From Fenollaria massiliensis (lineage in GTDB: Bacteria; Bacillota; Clostridia; Tissierellales; Peptoniphilaceae), in contig NZ_HG326224.1 of the NCBI RefSeq assembly GCF_000312505.2, forward strand, positions 124,001-188,000: a DNA stretch of 64,000 nucleotides, read 5' to 3'. This document shows, in pieces, positions 46,669 through 57,399 of the stretch. The position numbers and the translations under genes were made by a program. Within the stretch, counting starts at the first letter, position 1; every line of letters begins with the position of its first letter. Below the pieces are notes generated by a model. It had not been told where the DNA came from and searched no databases. It saw only the letters and a program-made list of their open reading frames with translations.

Positions 46669-49600
46669 CTATTTACTCATTTTAAATAAAATTAATATAT
46701 CTTTTATGAGTTTTATCTTGTTTTCACCCTCTATAGATATTCTTATAACATTCATATATCTCTTGTTTATATAAAGTCTGTTCTTATATTTCTTATATAT
46801 ATCAGCTATCCACTGAGGATTGATAACTTTATCGTTTAAAAATTCTATCCTAAAATCGCCACCTACCTCATTAATTGATGTTATTGAAAATTCTTTTGCC
46901 ATGGATCTAATCTCGCTTATATCGATTAGATTAACTATTGATTTAGGTATATCGGCAAATCTGTCAACGATTTCATCTATAAGCTCGCTCTTCATCTCTT
47001 CGTTTTCAACTGCAGCTATCTTTTTATATAGATCCATCTTAATGTATTCGTCAGGAGCAAAATCATCTGGTATATAAGCATCAACGGTGATGTCAACTCT
47101 TGTATCAATATCTTCTTTAACTTCATATCCTCTAAGCTTCTTTATAGCAAGATTTAAATATTTGATGTATAAATCATAACCGATCGCAGCGATGTGGCCG
47201 TGTTGAGACGTTCCTAATAAATTACCTGCACCTCTAATTTGCAAATCACGCATAGCAATTTTATATCCACTTCCAAGCTCAGTAAACTCTTTTATCGCCT
47301 TTAGTCTCTCTTCTTGTGTTTCAGTAAGAACTTTATTTTCTTTATAAGTGAAATAGCCGTAAGCAATTCTATTCATTCTGCCTACTCTTCCTCTTAACTG
47401 GTAAAGCTGGCTTAGACCCATATTTTCTGAGTTATAAACGATAATTGTATTTGCATTTGGTATGTCAAGTCCTGTCTCGATTATAGTTGTCGATAGCAAA
47501 ACATCATATTTATGATACATAAAATCCATCATAACTTTTTCAAGTTTTGACTCAGTCATTTGTCCGTGACCGATGGCAATTCTTGCTTCAGGAACTAAAT
47601 TTTGTAATTCATTATACATTTTTTCAATGTTCTCAACATTATTAAAGACAAAAAACACTTGACCGTCTCTATCCATCTCTTTAAGTATCGCATCTCTAAC
47701 AAGACTCTTATTATATTCCAAAACATAAGTTTGTATAGGATATCTATCTTGAGGCGCTTCCTCTATAACAGACATACTTCTTATGCCTGACAAAGCCATG
47801 TGCATGGTTCTAGGTATTGGTGTGGCTGAAAGTGATAAAACATCAACATTTTCCTTAAGTTTCTTAATTTTTTCTTTATCTCTAACACCAAATCTTTGTT
47901 CTTCGTCTATGATTAATAAGCCTAAATCTTTAAATCTAACATCATCAGATAATAATCTATGTGTTCCAACGACTATGTCTATGCTATGAGTTTTAAGTTC
48001 TTCGGCCGTTTGCTTTTGCTCTTTACTTGTTCTAAAGCGAGACATCATGGCCGAACGGATTGGATATTTATTAAATCTCTCAATAATTGTCTCATAATGC
48101 TGCTGACAAAGTATAGTTGTTGGACATAAGAATGCAACTTGCTTACCATCCATGATGGCTTTGAACGCTGCTCTAAGGGCTACTTCAGTTTTGCCAAAAC
48201 CAACGTCCCCGCATAAAAGCCTATCCATGGGCTTATTTGACTCCATATCTCTTTTTATATCGATAATTGCTTCGAGCTGTCCCTTTGTCTCTTCATAAGG
48301 AAAGGACTCTTCAAAGTCTCTTTGCCAAGCAGTATCTTTTGAAAAGGCATAGCCTTCTTTTTCTTTTCTTATTGCATATAGCTCAACTAAATCTTCAGCC
48401 ATCTTTTCAATAGCCTTCTTTGATTTTGATTTTTGCTTGATCCAGTCATTTGTAGATAATTTATTTATCTTAACGTCTTTGCTATCTTTATCAGAAAACT
48501 TCTGTATCCTATCCATCTGAGCGATTGGTACATAAAGTTTGTCCTCGCCCTTATACTGTATATATAAGAAGTCTTTTTTTACGCCAAGAACTTCTAGCTT
48601 AACTATGCCCTTATATATACCTACACCATGGTCTTCATGAACTATATATGTTCCTTCGGATATATCTGAAATATCAAGCTTCTTTGAAGATTTTTTCTTT
48701 CTAAGTTTTTCTTTTTGCGAGCCATAAATATCATTTTCAGATAAAACTATAAATTTATTTTCACTAAATACAAAACCTCTAGTAGATGAATCATTTCTTA
48801 ATAAGAGTTGATTTGATAAAATCTTGTCATCTACTTCATCCTCTTGTATAAAAGCTATGTCATTATCTTTTAATAGAGAATAAATTCTATCGTATCTTTC
48901 AATATCTTTTATAGATAAAAGTATCTTATAGCCTCTAAGCTTATAGTGTCTTAAATCACCAAGAAGCGCTTCATACTTAGAATTATATTTTGTTACAGAA
49001 TTTAAATGTAAATTGTAAATAGCTTTTGGATTAAAATCTTTTGTATTTAATAAAATATTTGACAGTAAAACTAAATTATTCTTTTTAATCCTATTAAGAA
49101 CGTCACCATATGACATGATGGCGTTAAACTCTTTTTGAAGTATCTCGCCATTCTTATATAAGGACTCCATCTCTTGAGAGTGAAAATTTATGTACTTATC
49201 ATACTCTTCTTCAAGTCTTTTACTCTCATCTAAATAAATATAAGTATTTTCATCAAAATAATCAAAGATGCTGCACTTGAATTTATCAGGGATATATCTT
49301 AATAGTAGAGATCTGTTCTTATCAAAACTATCTTCCTTAAGCATCTCAAAATATTCTTTAAACTTCTCATTCATAAGTGAGTATGAGCTCTTGTTAGCTT
49401 CTTTTGTCTTGTCAAAGTCTTTTTTTAAATTATCAATAATATTTTTTTTGTATTTATCAAGAATTAAAATTTCTCTTGCAGGATTAATAATAATTTCTTC
49501 AGTCGTTGCAATAGTTTTTTGTGTATCTTTGTCAAAAATTCTTATTGAATCAATTTCATCAGAAAAAAACTCTATCCTAAATGGCATATCAGAAATCGAG

Positions 49601-50145
49601 TCAAAGATATCCACAATAGAGCCTCTAAGAGCAAACTCGCCTTTATTAGAGGCGATACTTGCTCTTTTGTATCCAAGCTCAGTTAAAGAACTAGTTAAGT
49701 CATCTATATTAACGACTTGACTAGTTTTTAAACTAAAGCTTAGGCTCTTATAGATATCTTGACTGATAAGCTCTTCATCAAGAGTTTTTACATCCATTAT
49801 CAAGATAGAGTTTTTGTCCTTAAGTACAGACATAAGTGTCTGTATCCTTGAATATTCAGTTTCTAAAGAGGAGTCGCTAACATTATAAAAAAGCATCTCT
49901 CTCTTTTTTAAATAATATACATTGGAATGAGAATTTTTTAAATCCTCATAAATTCTTCTTGCTCTTGCTTCATCATACGTGATGATGATGGAGCTAGTAT
50001 CAGTTTCATCTTGGATAGTTTTAACGCTAACGCCTATAGCTTCTTCTACAAGACCATTTATAAAAATGGGACTTAATTCGTTTTTAACGTCATTAACTAT
50101 ATCTTTGTATTGAAAAGCTAATAAGCCTTTTTGTAAAATATCCAT
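46669..50145 (-). CDS. mfd: Transcription-repair coupling factor
   Basis: DNA translocase that removes stalled RNA polymerase and recruits UvrA. 1158 residues. A UvrB-like N-terminal module, RNA-polymerase-interaction domain (EGTYIVHEDHGVGIYKG, about 490-510), SF2 motor with CGDVGFGKTEVALR (about 640), DEEQRFGV (about 740) and QLRGRVGR (about 920), then the TRCF C-terminal domain. It contains an uninterrupted A8 run (49442-49449), useful as a control for the frameshifts elsewhere. 7 bp after pth. Confidence 0.98.
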   Translation of the reverse strand: MDILQKGLLAFQYKDIVNDVKNELSPIFINGLVEEAIGVSVKTIQDETDTSSIIITYDEARARRIYEDLKNSHSNVYYLKKREMLFYNVSDSSLETEYSRIQTLMSVLKDKNSILIMDVKTLDEELISQDIYKSLSFSLKTSQVVNIDDLTSSLTELGYKRASIASNKGEFALRGSIVDIFDSISDMPFRIEFFSDEIDSIRIFDKDTQKTIATTEEIIINPAREILILDKYKKNIIDNLKKDFDKTKEANKSSYSLMNEKFKEYFEMLKEDSFDKNRSLLLRYIPDKFKCSIFDYFDENTYIYLDESKRLEEEYDKYINFHSQEMESLYKNGEILQKEFNAIMSYGDVLNRIKKNNLVLLSNILLNTKDFNPKAIYNLHLNSVTKYNSKYEALLGDLRHYKLRGYKILLSIKDIERYDRIYSLLKDNDIAFIQEDEVDDKILSNQLLLRNDSSTRGFVFSENKFIVLSENDIYGSQKEKLRKKKSSKKLDISDISEGTYIVHEDHGVGIYKGIVKLEVLGVKKDFLYIQYKGEDKLYVPIAQMDRIQKFSDKDSKDVKINKLSTNDWIKQKSKSKKAIEKMAEDLVELYAIRKEKEGYAFSKDTAWQRDFEESFPYEETKGQLEAIIDIKRDMESNKPMDRLLCGDVGFGKTEVALRAAFKAIMDGKQVAFLCPTTILCQQHYETIIERFNKYPIRSAMMSRFRTSKEQKQTAEELKTHSIDIVVGTHRLLSDDVRFKDLGLLIIDEEQRFGVRDKEKIKKLKENVDVLSLSATPIPRTMHMALSGIRSMSVIEEAPQDRYPIQTYVLEYNKSLVRDAILKEMDRDGQVFFVFNNVENIEKMYNELQNLVPEARIAIGHGQMTESKLEKVMMDFMYHKYDVLLSTTIIETGLDIPNANTIIVYNSENMGLSQLYQLRGRVGRMNRIAYGYFTYKENKVLTETQEERLKAIKEFTELGSGYKIAMRDLQIRGAGNLLGTSQHGHIAAIGYDLYIKYLNLAIKKLRGYEVKEDIDTRVDITVDAYIPDDFAPDEYIKMDLYKKIAAVENEEMKSELIDEIVDRFADIPKSIVNLIDISEIRSMAKEFSITSINEVGGDFRIEFLNDKVINPQWIADIYKKYKNRLYINKRYMNVIRISIEGENKIKLIKDILILFKMSK

Positions 50146-50152
50146 GTTCCAC

Positions 50153-50716
50153 CTATTTTCCGTTGTACATATTCATCGCATAATCTTCGCCCTTATCAAG
50201 TATACAAAGGCACGCTTTTGCTGCGTTTTTATATGTTTTTTCTATATCTACTTTTTCTTCTTTAGAGTATCTAGACAGAACAAAGTCTGCCAGATCAAAA
50301 TGTTCCGCCTTTTTGCCTACACCAATCTTTACTCTAGTAAATTTATCGTTATTAAGCTGATAAACTATAGACTTCAAACCATTATGTGTGCCAGCGCTTC
50401 CTGACTTTTTTATCCTAAGCGTAGCAAAATTTATATCGATATCATCAACTATTACAATTAAATCTTTGATATCAAGTTTATAGTATGCCATAAACTCTCT
50501 TATAGCAATACCACTCTCGTTCATATATGTCATAGGCTTCATTAGATAAAGCTTATCTCCATTATATGTCGTGTAGCCAAATTGTGCATGAAACTTAGCA
50601 TTATTAAGCTTTACATTTAGTTCGTCCGCTAATATATCTATAGTCTCAAAGCCAGCATTATGCCTAGTTCCATCAAAGCGATCTCCAGGATTGCCTAGTC
50701 CTACTATAAGTTTCAT
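50153..50716 (-). CDS. pth: Peptidyl-tRNA hydrolase
   Basis: Releases peptides from prematurely dropped peptidyl-tRNAs. 187 residues. GLGNPGDRFDGTRHNAGFE (6-24) carries the catalytic His. MTYMNESG near 66, DDIDINFATLRIKKSGSAGTHNGLKS near 92-118 overall and RVKIGVGK complete the pattern. Its first base is the last of prs (coupling), and mfd follows. Confidence 0.97.
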   Translation of the reverse strand: MKLIVGLGNPGDRFDGTRHNAGFETIDILADELNVKLNNAKFHAQFGYTTYNGDKLYLMKPMTYMNESGIAIREFMAYYKLDIKDLIVIVDDIDINFATLRIKKSGSAGTHNGLKSIVYQLNNDKFTRVKIGVGKKAEHFDLADFVLSRYSKEEKVDIEKTYKNAAKACLCILDKGEDYAMNMYNGK

Positions 50717-51666
50717 TAATCAAATATCGAGCTTATTGATTCGTTGTTATGAATTCTTTCGATTGCCTTAGCTAGTTGATCAGCTATGCTTACAACTTTA
50801 ATCTTGTCAGTAACGTTACCAATGTTTAGTGGTATTGTATCTGTAATTATAAACTCTTCAAGCTTACTAGAGATAAGTCTTTCAATAGCTGGTCCAGATA
50901 GTACACCGTGAGTTGCGCAGCCATAAACCTTCTTTGCTCCACCCTTTTCAGTTAAATATTCAGCTGCATGGCAAATAGTTCCTGCTGTATCTATGATGTC
51001 ATCAACTAAGATACAAGTTTTGCCTTCAACGTCACCTATAACGTTCATAACTTCTGATACGTTTGGCTTTGGTCTTCTCTTTTCAATTATAGCGATAGGA
51101 GCGTCTAATTCATTAGCAAAATTTCTTGCACGAGTAACTCCACCAAGGTCTGGTGAAACTACTACTACATCTTCTAGATTTAATGTCTTGAAGTATTCTG
51201 CTAAATGCTTGATAGCTGATAGATGGTCTACTGGTATATCAAAGTAGCCTTGGATTTGTCCTGCATGAAGATCCATAAGAACTGCTCTATCTGCTCCTGC
51301 TTTTTCAATTAGATTAGCAACTAGTTTAGCTGTGATTGGTTCTCTTGGTTTAGTCTTTCTGTCTTGTCTTGCGTATCCATAGTATGGAATAACAGCGTTG
51401 ATTCTGCCAGCTGAAGCTCTCTTGCATGCGTCTATCATGATTAAAAGCTCCATAAGGTTATCGTTAACTGGTTCATGAGTTGGTTGAACGATAAATACGT
51501 CAGCGCCTCTTACTGTTTCTTTGATATTTACAGCTATTTCTCCATCTGAGAAATGTGTAACTTCAGAATCAATAAGCTCTGCACCTAAGTGCTTGCATAC
51601 ATCTTTTGCTAATTGTCTATTAGCGTTTCCTGTTAAAACTTTTAGTTGTCCTAGAAATGAATTCAT
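50716..51666 (-). CDS. prs: Ribose-phosphate pyrophosphokinase
   Basis: Makes PRPP for nucleotide, histidine and tryptophan synthesis. 316 residues. [15 protein letters not shown] (about 60), [10 protein letters not shown] (about 97), [12 protein letters not shown] (about 167) and the PRPP loop [14 protein letters not shown] (about 215) are all present. GGAGGAAG precedes the ATG. The gene begins 47 bp before the end of glmU, in another frame. Confidence 0.98.
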   Translation of the reverse strand: MNSFLGQLKVLTGNANRQLAKDVCKHLGAELIDSEVTHFSDGEIAVNIKETVRGADVFIVQPTHEPVNDNLMELLIMIDACKRASAGRINAVIPYYGYARQDRKTKPREPITAKLVANLIEKAGADRAVLMDLHAGQIQGYFDIPVDHLSAIKHLAEYFKTLNLEDVVVVSPDLGGVTRARNFANELDAPIAIIEKRRPKPNVSEVMNVIGDVEGKTCILVDDIIDTAGTICHAAEYLTEKGGAKKVYGCATHGVLSGPAIERLISSKLEEFIITDTIPLNIGNVTDKIKVVSIADQLAKAIERIHNNESISSIFD

Positions 51667-53053
51667 TTTTCTTCCTCCATATTTTTTTATTTTTTACCCA
51701 ATCTATCTTATCAACTTGTCTAGCTCTTGCTATTGACAAAGAATCCTTTTTAACTTCTGTTATTATGGTTGAGCCAGCAGCTACATAGGCGTTCTCACCT
51801 ATGGCAACTGGTGCAACTAAATTAGAATTGCTGCCTATAAAGGCATTATCTTCTACTTTTGATCTGTATTTATTCTTTCCATCATAGTTTGCAAAGATTA
51901 CGCCGCAGCCGATATTTACATTGCTGCCAACATCTGCGTCGCCCACATACGCTAAATGACCAGCTTTCGTGCCATCGCCTAAGCTAGCATTTTTTATTTC
52001 AACAAAGTTACCAACTTTACAATCTTTGCCAATTTTTGAATTTGGTCTAAGGTGTGCGTTTGGTCCTACCTTTGTCCTCTCATCAATAAATGAGTCTTCA
52101 ATCAATGAGCTCTCTATAGTAACTCCTTTTGCTATATGTGAATTATTTATCCTAGTGTAGCCATATATCTTTACATTATCTTCAATAATCGTATTTCCTT
52201 CAAGTATAACGTCTGGATATATCTCTACGTCTCTGCCAATTTTAACATTTTCTTCTATATATACATTGGATGGATTTTTAAAGTAAACACCTTCTATCAT
52301 CCATTTTGTAATAATTTTCTTTCTTACAATTTCTTCAATTTTGGATAAATCTAATTGATTGTTAACACCTAGAGCAATATTTTGATCATCGCTTATATAT
52401 GCATCAACCTTTTTATTTTTACTCAATAGATAAGCAACAGCATCGGTTAGATAATATTCTTTTTTAACGTTATCATTCTTCAAATTATTTATTGCGTCTA
52501 AAAAATCTTTGCCCTTGAAGCAATAAATTCCTGAATTAACTTCTTTTATCTTAAGCTCCTCATCGTTTGCATCTTTTTGCTCAACTATCTTAGTAAGATT
52601 ATTATCTTTATCTCTGACAATTCTGCCATAACCATCACAATTGTCTAAGATGGCGCTTAATATAGTCATGTTATTATCGTTGTCTTTATGAAATTTAAGA
52701 AAATCTTTTAATATCTCTTCGTCAACCAGTGGTGTGTCTCCAAAAATAACTAATACGTTATCATCATTTTTTATATGGCCCTTGGCAAGTGATGCTGCAT
52801 AACCAGTGCCATAAGGCTCACCTGGCCCCATTTTTTGTTCGATAAACTCTATGCTTTTATCTGAAGAAAATTCTTCGATAACCTTATCTTTGTTGTTGCC
52901 AACAATTAAATATCTCTTGTCAAAGCCAGCTCTTTCAGTCGCATCTAAAACATACTTTAACATTGCCTTTCCGTTTATCTTGTGCAAGACCTTAATCAGA
53001 GATGATTTCATTCTAGAGCCTTCGCCAGCTGCTAGAATTATAGCTTGATTCAT
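51620..53053 (-). CDS. glmU: Bifunctional UDP-GlcNAc pyrophosphorylase / glucosamine-1-phosphate acetyltransferase
   Basis: Last two steps to UDP-GlcNAc, precursor of peptidoglycan and wall polymers. About 477 residues. The uridylyltransferase domain starts [10 protein letters not shown] and has PLVDEEIL and NSGIYCFKG. The left-handed beta-helix acetyltransferase domain (from about 250) has [12 protein letters not shown] and [17 protein letters not shown] use ATG 53053, which overlaps the MATE stop (TAATG); ATG 53074 would translate its ribosome site. The C-terminus runs about 16 residues past the usual end into prs. Confidence 0.96.
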   Translation of the reverse strand: MNQAIILAAGEGSRMKSSLIKVLHKINGKAMLKYVLDATERAGFDKRYLIVGNNKDKVIEEFSSDKSIEFIEQKMGPGEPYGTGYAASLAKGHIKNDDNVLVIFGDTPLVDEEILKDFLKFHKDNDNNMTILSAILDNCDGYGRIVRDKDNNLTKIVEQKDANDEELKIKEVNSGIYCFKGKDFLDAINNLKNDNVKKEYYLTDAVAYLLSKNKKVDAYISDDQNIALGVNNQLDLSKIEEIVRKKIITKWMIEGVYFKNPSNVYIEENVKIGRDVEIYPDVILEGNTIIEDNVKIYGYTRINNSHIAKGVTIESSLIEDSFIDERTKVGPNAHLRPNSKIGKDCKVGNFVEIKNASLGDGTKAGHLAYVGDADVGSNVNIGCGVIFANYDGKNKYRSKVEDNAFIGSNSNLVAPVAIGENAYVAAGSTIITEVKKDSLSIARARQVDKIDWVKNKKIWRKKNEFISRTTKSFNRKR

Positions 53054-54438
53054 TAGATTATATCCCCTTTCCAATTACCTTTTCTATATAGTATGTAGCC
53101 ATACAGTGATGTACATAAATTTGATAAACTCATCGCAAGCCATATTGCGATAGGTCCCATCATAAATACATGTTTAAATACCAGTATCATAGGTATTCTT
53201 AATACCCAAAGTCTTCCAAGAAGCATCTTCATCGCAAGATCAGTTTTTCCTGAGCCTTGGAAAAGTCCTTGATAAACATTATAAAGACCCATGCAAAAAT
53301 TTGTTAGCAAGATGAAAAACAAATATTCTCTTGAAAGATACATAAGATTTTCGCTTGCATTATTTAAAAATATTCCTAAAACTTGATCTCTAAATATCCA
53401 AACCACTATTGAGCCTAGAATGCATATAAAGTTTGACATATTACAAGCGGTTCTAAAGGCGAGTTTTACTCTGTCATAATTTTTAACGCCCTTATTTTGA
53501 CCAACTATGCTTACTATTGATTGGCCTATACCTCCTGGTGGCTGCGATATGATTGATGTGACCCTGTTTATTGTTACAAAAGCAGTTAGTGTATCTTGAC
53601 CGTAGGATAAAACAAAAGTATTAAGTATGATAAAGCCTAGTGCTTCACCTGATTGACCTACACATGACGGAACGCCTATAGAAATAATCTTTTTACAGGC
53701 AGCACTATCAAATTTATATTTAAAAAAGTTTATATCAATTAAACCTTTTTTTATTGCACATATAATTAAAATTATTGCCATAAAAGCTTGTGACAATATA
53801 GTCGCAAGTCCCGCTCCCTTAATCCCCATGTTAAGTCCTTGTAGACCAATGAATGGAATTTTATCATATATAAATATAGGATCAAGTATAGCATTGATTA
53901 TTGTTGATATACCGCTGACTGTAGTTGGAGTTCTTGTATCTCCAGCTGATTGGAACATAGAATTCGTTGAGAAAAATATAAATACAAAAGGTATTCCTAG
54001 ATATAAAATATCCAGATAAGCCTTGCTCTCTTCGAATAATTTTCCTTCTGCGCCCATTAGTTTAAGTATGGTCGAAGAAAAAACTATCCCTATACTTACT
54101 AATATGATAGACAGTATAATGGTTAATATATAAACATTTTCTTTATATGTTTTTACTTTTTGAACATCACCTCTACCAATGAGCTGAGAAATAAGACTCG
54201 TCGATGCTATTGATAAACCGATACCTATAGATATAAACAAAAACATAACTGGCCAAATAAATCCAGTCGATGCGAAACTTATCTCGCCAATACCTGATAC
54301 CCAATAAGAATCAACTAGATTGTAGAGCGTTTGTATTATGTTGTTTAAAACTATGGGTGTTGCGAGCGTTATTATTGTCTTTTTCATGTCGCCATGAAGA
54401 ATTAAGTCTCGTCTTTCGTCCAAATCTATTGCTTTCAT
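53053..54438 (-). CDS. MATE-family multidrug/Na+ antiporter
   Basis: 461 residues, twelve membrane helices in two MatE halves. LATPIVLNNIIQTLYNLVDSYWV at 26-48 and QPPGGIGQSIVSIVGQNKG near 300 are the paired inner-cavity motifs. GAGLATILSQ lies between. Ion-driven export of drugs or metabolites; the substrate is unknown. Coupled to glmU by TAATG and 8 bp downstream of an ABC permease gene. Confidence 0.93.
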   Translation of the reverse strand: MKAIDLDERRDLILHGDMKKTIITLATPIVLNNIIQTLYNLVDSYWVSGIGEISFASTGFIWPVMFLFISIGIGLSIASTSLISQLIGRGDVQKVKTYKENVYILTIILSIILVSIGIVFSSTILKLMGAEGKLFEESKAYLDILYLGIPFVFIFFSTNSMFQSAGDTRTPTTVSGISTIINAILDPIFIYDKIPFIGLQGLNMGIKGAGLATILSQAFMAIILIICAIKKGLIDINFFKYKFDSAACKKIISIGVPSCVGQSGEALGFIILNTFVLSYGQDTLTAFVTINRVTSIISQPPGGIGQSIVSIVGQNKGVKNYDRVKLAFRTACNMSNFICILGSIVVWIFRDQVLGIFLNNASENLMYLSREYLFFILLTNFCMGLYNVYQGLFQGSGKTDLAMKMLLGRLWVLRIPMILVFKHVFMMGPIAIWLAMSLSNLCTSLYGYILYRKGNWKGDII

Positions 54439-54446
54439 TGTTTCCC

Positions 54447-56096
54447 CTATTTTTTAAGTAAATATATTAGTGCTCCTAAACCAATTAATGAATATAAATA
54501 TATAAATGGTGTGTTTAAAAATATAAGTAAGGCATTTAATCCTGCAAGCAATGCTGTTATAAACATAGCCGCCATGCCAGCCCAAAAGTATCCCTTTTGT
54601 CCATTCTTAATCTTTGTTATGTCCAATGAGAATGGTATATTCTTCAGTAAAAGGTCCGAAGCGATGATACCTGATAGCATTATAAATATGATTGGATTGA
54701 TATAGTCAATAAACCAAGCATTTTTTACAAATAATGACATAAGCATCGCATTTATCAAAACTGGCACAAATATAAAGGAAAATAAGCCTCCTTTTTTCAC
54801 GCCATTTCTAAATTCTTTAAGTCTTAGATTGCCTGTGATTAAATGTATTACTGATGCTTTATAATTTGTAGCATAATTTAAAATTTGCCAAATGCCCAGA
54901 GCCATCATAGATGACATGTAATTAATTAAAGTCACGAACCTCGCATGATCTCTTAAAACCATATCAGCCATTGGGTCGCTGCCCTTCTTGAACGCAGCAA
55001 ATAAAAAGATTAGTGGATAAACAATTATCATAAGTGATATAGAGCCTAATTGAAATTTTAGTTTTTCATCAGAGCCCTTCATCCAAAATACCATGTTCAC
55101 CCCAGCTCTTTCCATATCATTCTTGGCAAAAAACTTATTTGTTAGTCTTTGTAAAAAGCTTGACTTTTTATTTATTATAACTTTATCCTTCTTTGATAAA
55201 ATTTCTTCAAAATCTTTGGATATAGCTGTATTTATCGCTATAAATCCAATGAAAAATACAATTAAAAGTACTGTATAAATTATATTTATAGTTTCAAAAT
55301 TGCCATATAATAGCTCAAATGGTCCTGTGAACCACATTGGTATGAATAAATATTTAAAAGCTTCACTTGAAAATATTTTTATCGCCATTTCTTTATCAAC
55401 AATGTGTCCAAAAACTTGAAAGCCTATCATAAGTACAACAAAGATCAGTACTTGTACTGTTGTTATTATAGATTTGATATTAAGATTTTTAAATATTCTA
55501 AATAATACATAATAAAATATATATTCAAACATTACAAGGCTTACAGATAGCATAACTACTTCAACTAGTAGTATAGGCACTTCTTGCGGCCTTTTTACTA
55601 ATGTAAGCAAAAGTGCTGGACCAAACATAATTAAGGCTAATTTCACTACATATATGATTAGTGATATTAACCTTGCTAAATTTATTTCTTTTTCGCCAAC
55701 AGGTTTATAAAGTAAAATGTCTCTATCTCTTGTATCTATAAGAACTTCAGTAAAGTCTACAATGATTCCTGCGAAAAATAAAAACATTCCTACAGCGAAA
55801 AGCGCTGTGTACCTTATTTTTATATCATCAATACTAGCGCAAAGTCCTGCTAGTATTAGCCCATAAATTAAAAATAATATATAGCCTCTTTTGAAAAAAT
55901 TGCTATTTTGAAAGAATTGTGATATTTTACTATTGCTTTCTTGACCCGAAAAGCTATTGGAAAAAGCAGATGTTCTTCTGTTTTCCATGATAAGCTTAGC
56001 CTTAAGTATTGCTCTAAGCTTGTCGTAGTCAACTTTTAGTCCTTTAAAAAGCGGCTTGAATAAATCAAGCACTTTTAGTGAGAATAATTTAAACAT
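54447..56096 (-). CDS. Putative ABC exporter membrane protein
   Basis: About 549 residues, around twelve hydrophobic segments, with a soluble basic stretch near residues 1-65 and another near 285-320. It belongs to the type of large clostridial permease paired with a single ATPase; no motif tells the cargo. ATG 56096 lies within the last codons of the ATPase gene (8 bp overlap) after GGGTGAGAG, so the two are coupled and probably form one transporter. Confidence 0.8.
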   Translation of the reverse strand: MFKLFSLKVLDLFKPLFKGLKVDYDKLRAILKAKLIMENRRTSAFSNSFSGQESNSKISQFFQNSNFFKRGYILFLIYGLILAGLCASIDDIKIRYTALFAVGMFLFFAGIIVDFTEVLIDTRDRDILLYKPVGEKEINLARLISLIIYVVKLALIMFGPALLLTLVKRPQEVPILLVEVVMLSVSLVMFEYIFYYVLFRIFKNLNIKSIITTVQVLIFVVLMIGFQVFGHIVDKEMAIKIFSSEAFKYLFIPMWFTGPFELLYGNFETINIIYTVLLIVFFIGFIAINTAISKDFEEILSKKDKVIINKKSSFLQRLTNKFFAKNDMERAGVNMVFWMKGSDEKLKFQLGSISLMIIVYPLIFLFAAFKKGSDPMADMVLRDHARFVTLINYMSSMMALGIWQILNYATNYKASVIHLITGNLRLKEFRNGVKKGGLFSFIFVPVLINAMLMSLFVKNAWFIDYINPIIFIMLSGIIASDLLLKNIPFSLDITKIKNGQKGYFWAGMAAMFITALLAGLNALLIFLNTPFIYLYSLIGLGALIYLLKK

Positions 56097-56880
56097 CACT
56101 CTCACCCATGGCTTTAACGAATTCTTCCGCTAATTCTTTATGATTTGTAAATCCAGTTACTTCATTGAATATATTTTCAAGCGATTCATCAGCGCCCTCA
56201 TTGTTATTAAGAGTCTTTTTAATATTGTCAATGCTGTCATTTAATATAACTTTTCCATTTTGCAATAAAATTATCTTATCTGATAGTTTTTCAACTACTT
56301 CCAAGATATGTGATGAATAAAATATAGTTTTACCTTTATTTTTAAGCGAGGCAAGTATTTCTTTTATTACTAAAACTGAGTTTGCGTCAATACCGCTTAG
56401 TGGCTCATCTAAGAATACTATGTCTGGGTCGTGCAATAAGGATAAAACAAATAGATACTTTTGTCTCATACCCTTTGAGAATGATGATATTTGTGAATCC
56501 ATCACATCTTTCATCTCAAGCACTTCTAGCATAGTCTTAGCTCTTTGAACAGCGCTTTCAATATCAATTTCATAAAGAGCTGCGTTTAGCTCAATATTTT
56601 CAATTGCTGTCAAATTCTCATAAACTTCACTCGCTTCTGGCACGTAGCCTATCTTTTTCTTATAATCAAGCGAATCCTTAATATTTTTACCAAAGACAGT
56701 TACATCTCCAAAATAATCTCTATTAAGGCCCATGATTATCTTGATAGTTGTTGATTTACCAGCACCATTGGGTCCTATATAGCCAATTATCTCTCCAGAA
56801 TTAACTGTAAAATTTACATCTTTTAAAATTTCTTTTCCATCAAAAGCATTTGATAAGTGCTCTACTTTTAATATCTCCAT
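56089..56880 (-). CDS. ABC transporter ATP-binding protein
   Basis: 263 residues. Walker A GPNGAGKST (37-45), Q-loop region YVPEASEVYENL, signature FSKGMRQK (about 138) and Walker B DIVFLDEPLSGID (about 158), followed by SSHILEVVEKL. An export-type ATPase, energising the permease encoded next. Start ATG with GGAGG; 23 bp after the small unknown gene. Confidence 0.93.
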   Translation of the reverse strand: MEILKVEHLSNAFDGKEILKDVNFTVNSGEIIGYIGPNGAGKSTTIKIIMGLNRDYFGDVTVFGKNIKDSLDYKKKIGYVPEASEVYENLTAIENIELNAALYEIDIESAVQRAKTMLEVLEMKDVMDSQISSFSKGMRQKYLFVLSLLHDPDIVFLDEPLSGIDANSVLVIKEILASLKNKGKTIFYSSHILEVVEKLSDKIILLQNGKVILNDSIDNIKKTLNNNEGADESLENIFNEVTGFTNHKELAEEFVKAMGESDV

Positions 56881-56903
56881 ACTGCCTCCTGATGTTTTAT
56901 TAA

Positions 56904-57398
56904 TTATTTGCCTTGAACTAAATCAACGATATAGTCTTTAAAGTCTTTACCGTTAACTGTAACTGCTCCTGTTCCTCCGAAAATATCTACATTTATTTTA
57001 AAGAAGTTCACTACTATAGTGTCTCCATCGATATATTTTTCTTCTAAATGACCTGGAACGAAAATTAATGTCTTGTTAGCATTAAGTCCGTCTAAGTTAA
57101 GTTTTTTGATTGGCTCAACCATCATGTTTACAACGCCTAAATCCTCTGTCATCCACATATTGTTGTTCCAAAACTTCTTTTCTTCTTTTGAAGCGTCGCT
57201 TAAAAGTTCATTATTTGATATAGCTGATAGTACTTTTCTAACTGATTCTTCATTGAATCCTTCGCAGAAAGTGTATTTCATTTCATCTCTTTCTGCTACG
57301 CTTCTGATATAGTCTTCAGAAACCTTTTCTCTCTCTGAAATGCTTTGCCAAAAGAAAAGCATCATCTCAATTACTTCTGTGTTAATTTTTACTGACAT
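56904..57398 (-). CDS. Conserved hypothetical protein, about 164 residues
   Basis: I do not recognise it with certainty. The N-terminal half is helical, with KINTEVIEMMLFFWQSISER (4-23) and a Trp-rich FWNNNMWMTED segment near 88. The C-terminal half looks like strands: KTLIFVPGHLEEKYIDGD, then VVNFFKIN and GTGAVTVNGK. No signal peptide or membrane helix. Start ATG 57398 after a perfect AAGGAGG; longer frames from 57431 run back into cvfB. It lies between the S1-domain gene and the ABC genes with short gaps, so it is probably co-transcribed. Confidence 0.7.
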   Translation of the reverse strand: MSVKINTEVIEMMLFFWQSISEREKVSEDYIRSVAERDEMKYTFCEGFNEESVRKVLSAISNNELLSDASKEEKKFWNNNMWMTEDLGVVNMMVEPIKKLNLDGLNANKTLIFVPGHLEEKYIDGDTIVVNFFKINVDIFGGTGAVTVNGKDFKDYIVDLVQGK

Positions 57399-57399
57399 A

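Noticed and set aside
51620-51666. A frameshift at the glmU/prs junction (47 bp overlap)
   Set aside because: Both proteins are complete, prs has its own strong ribosome site, and the extra GlmU residues lie after its normal end.
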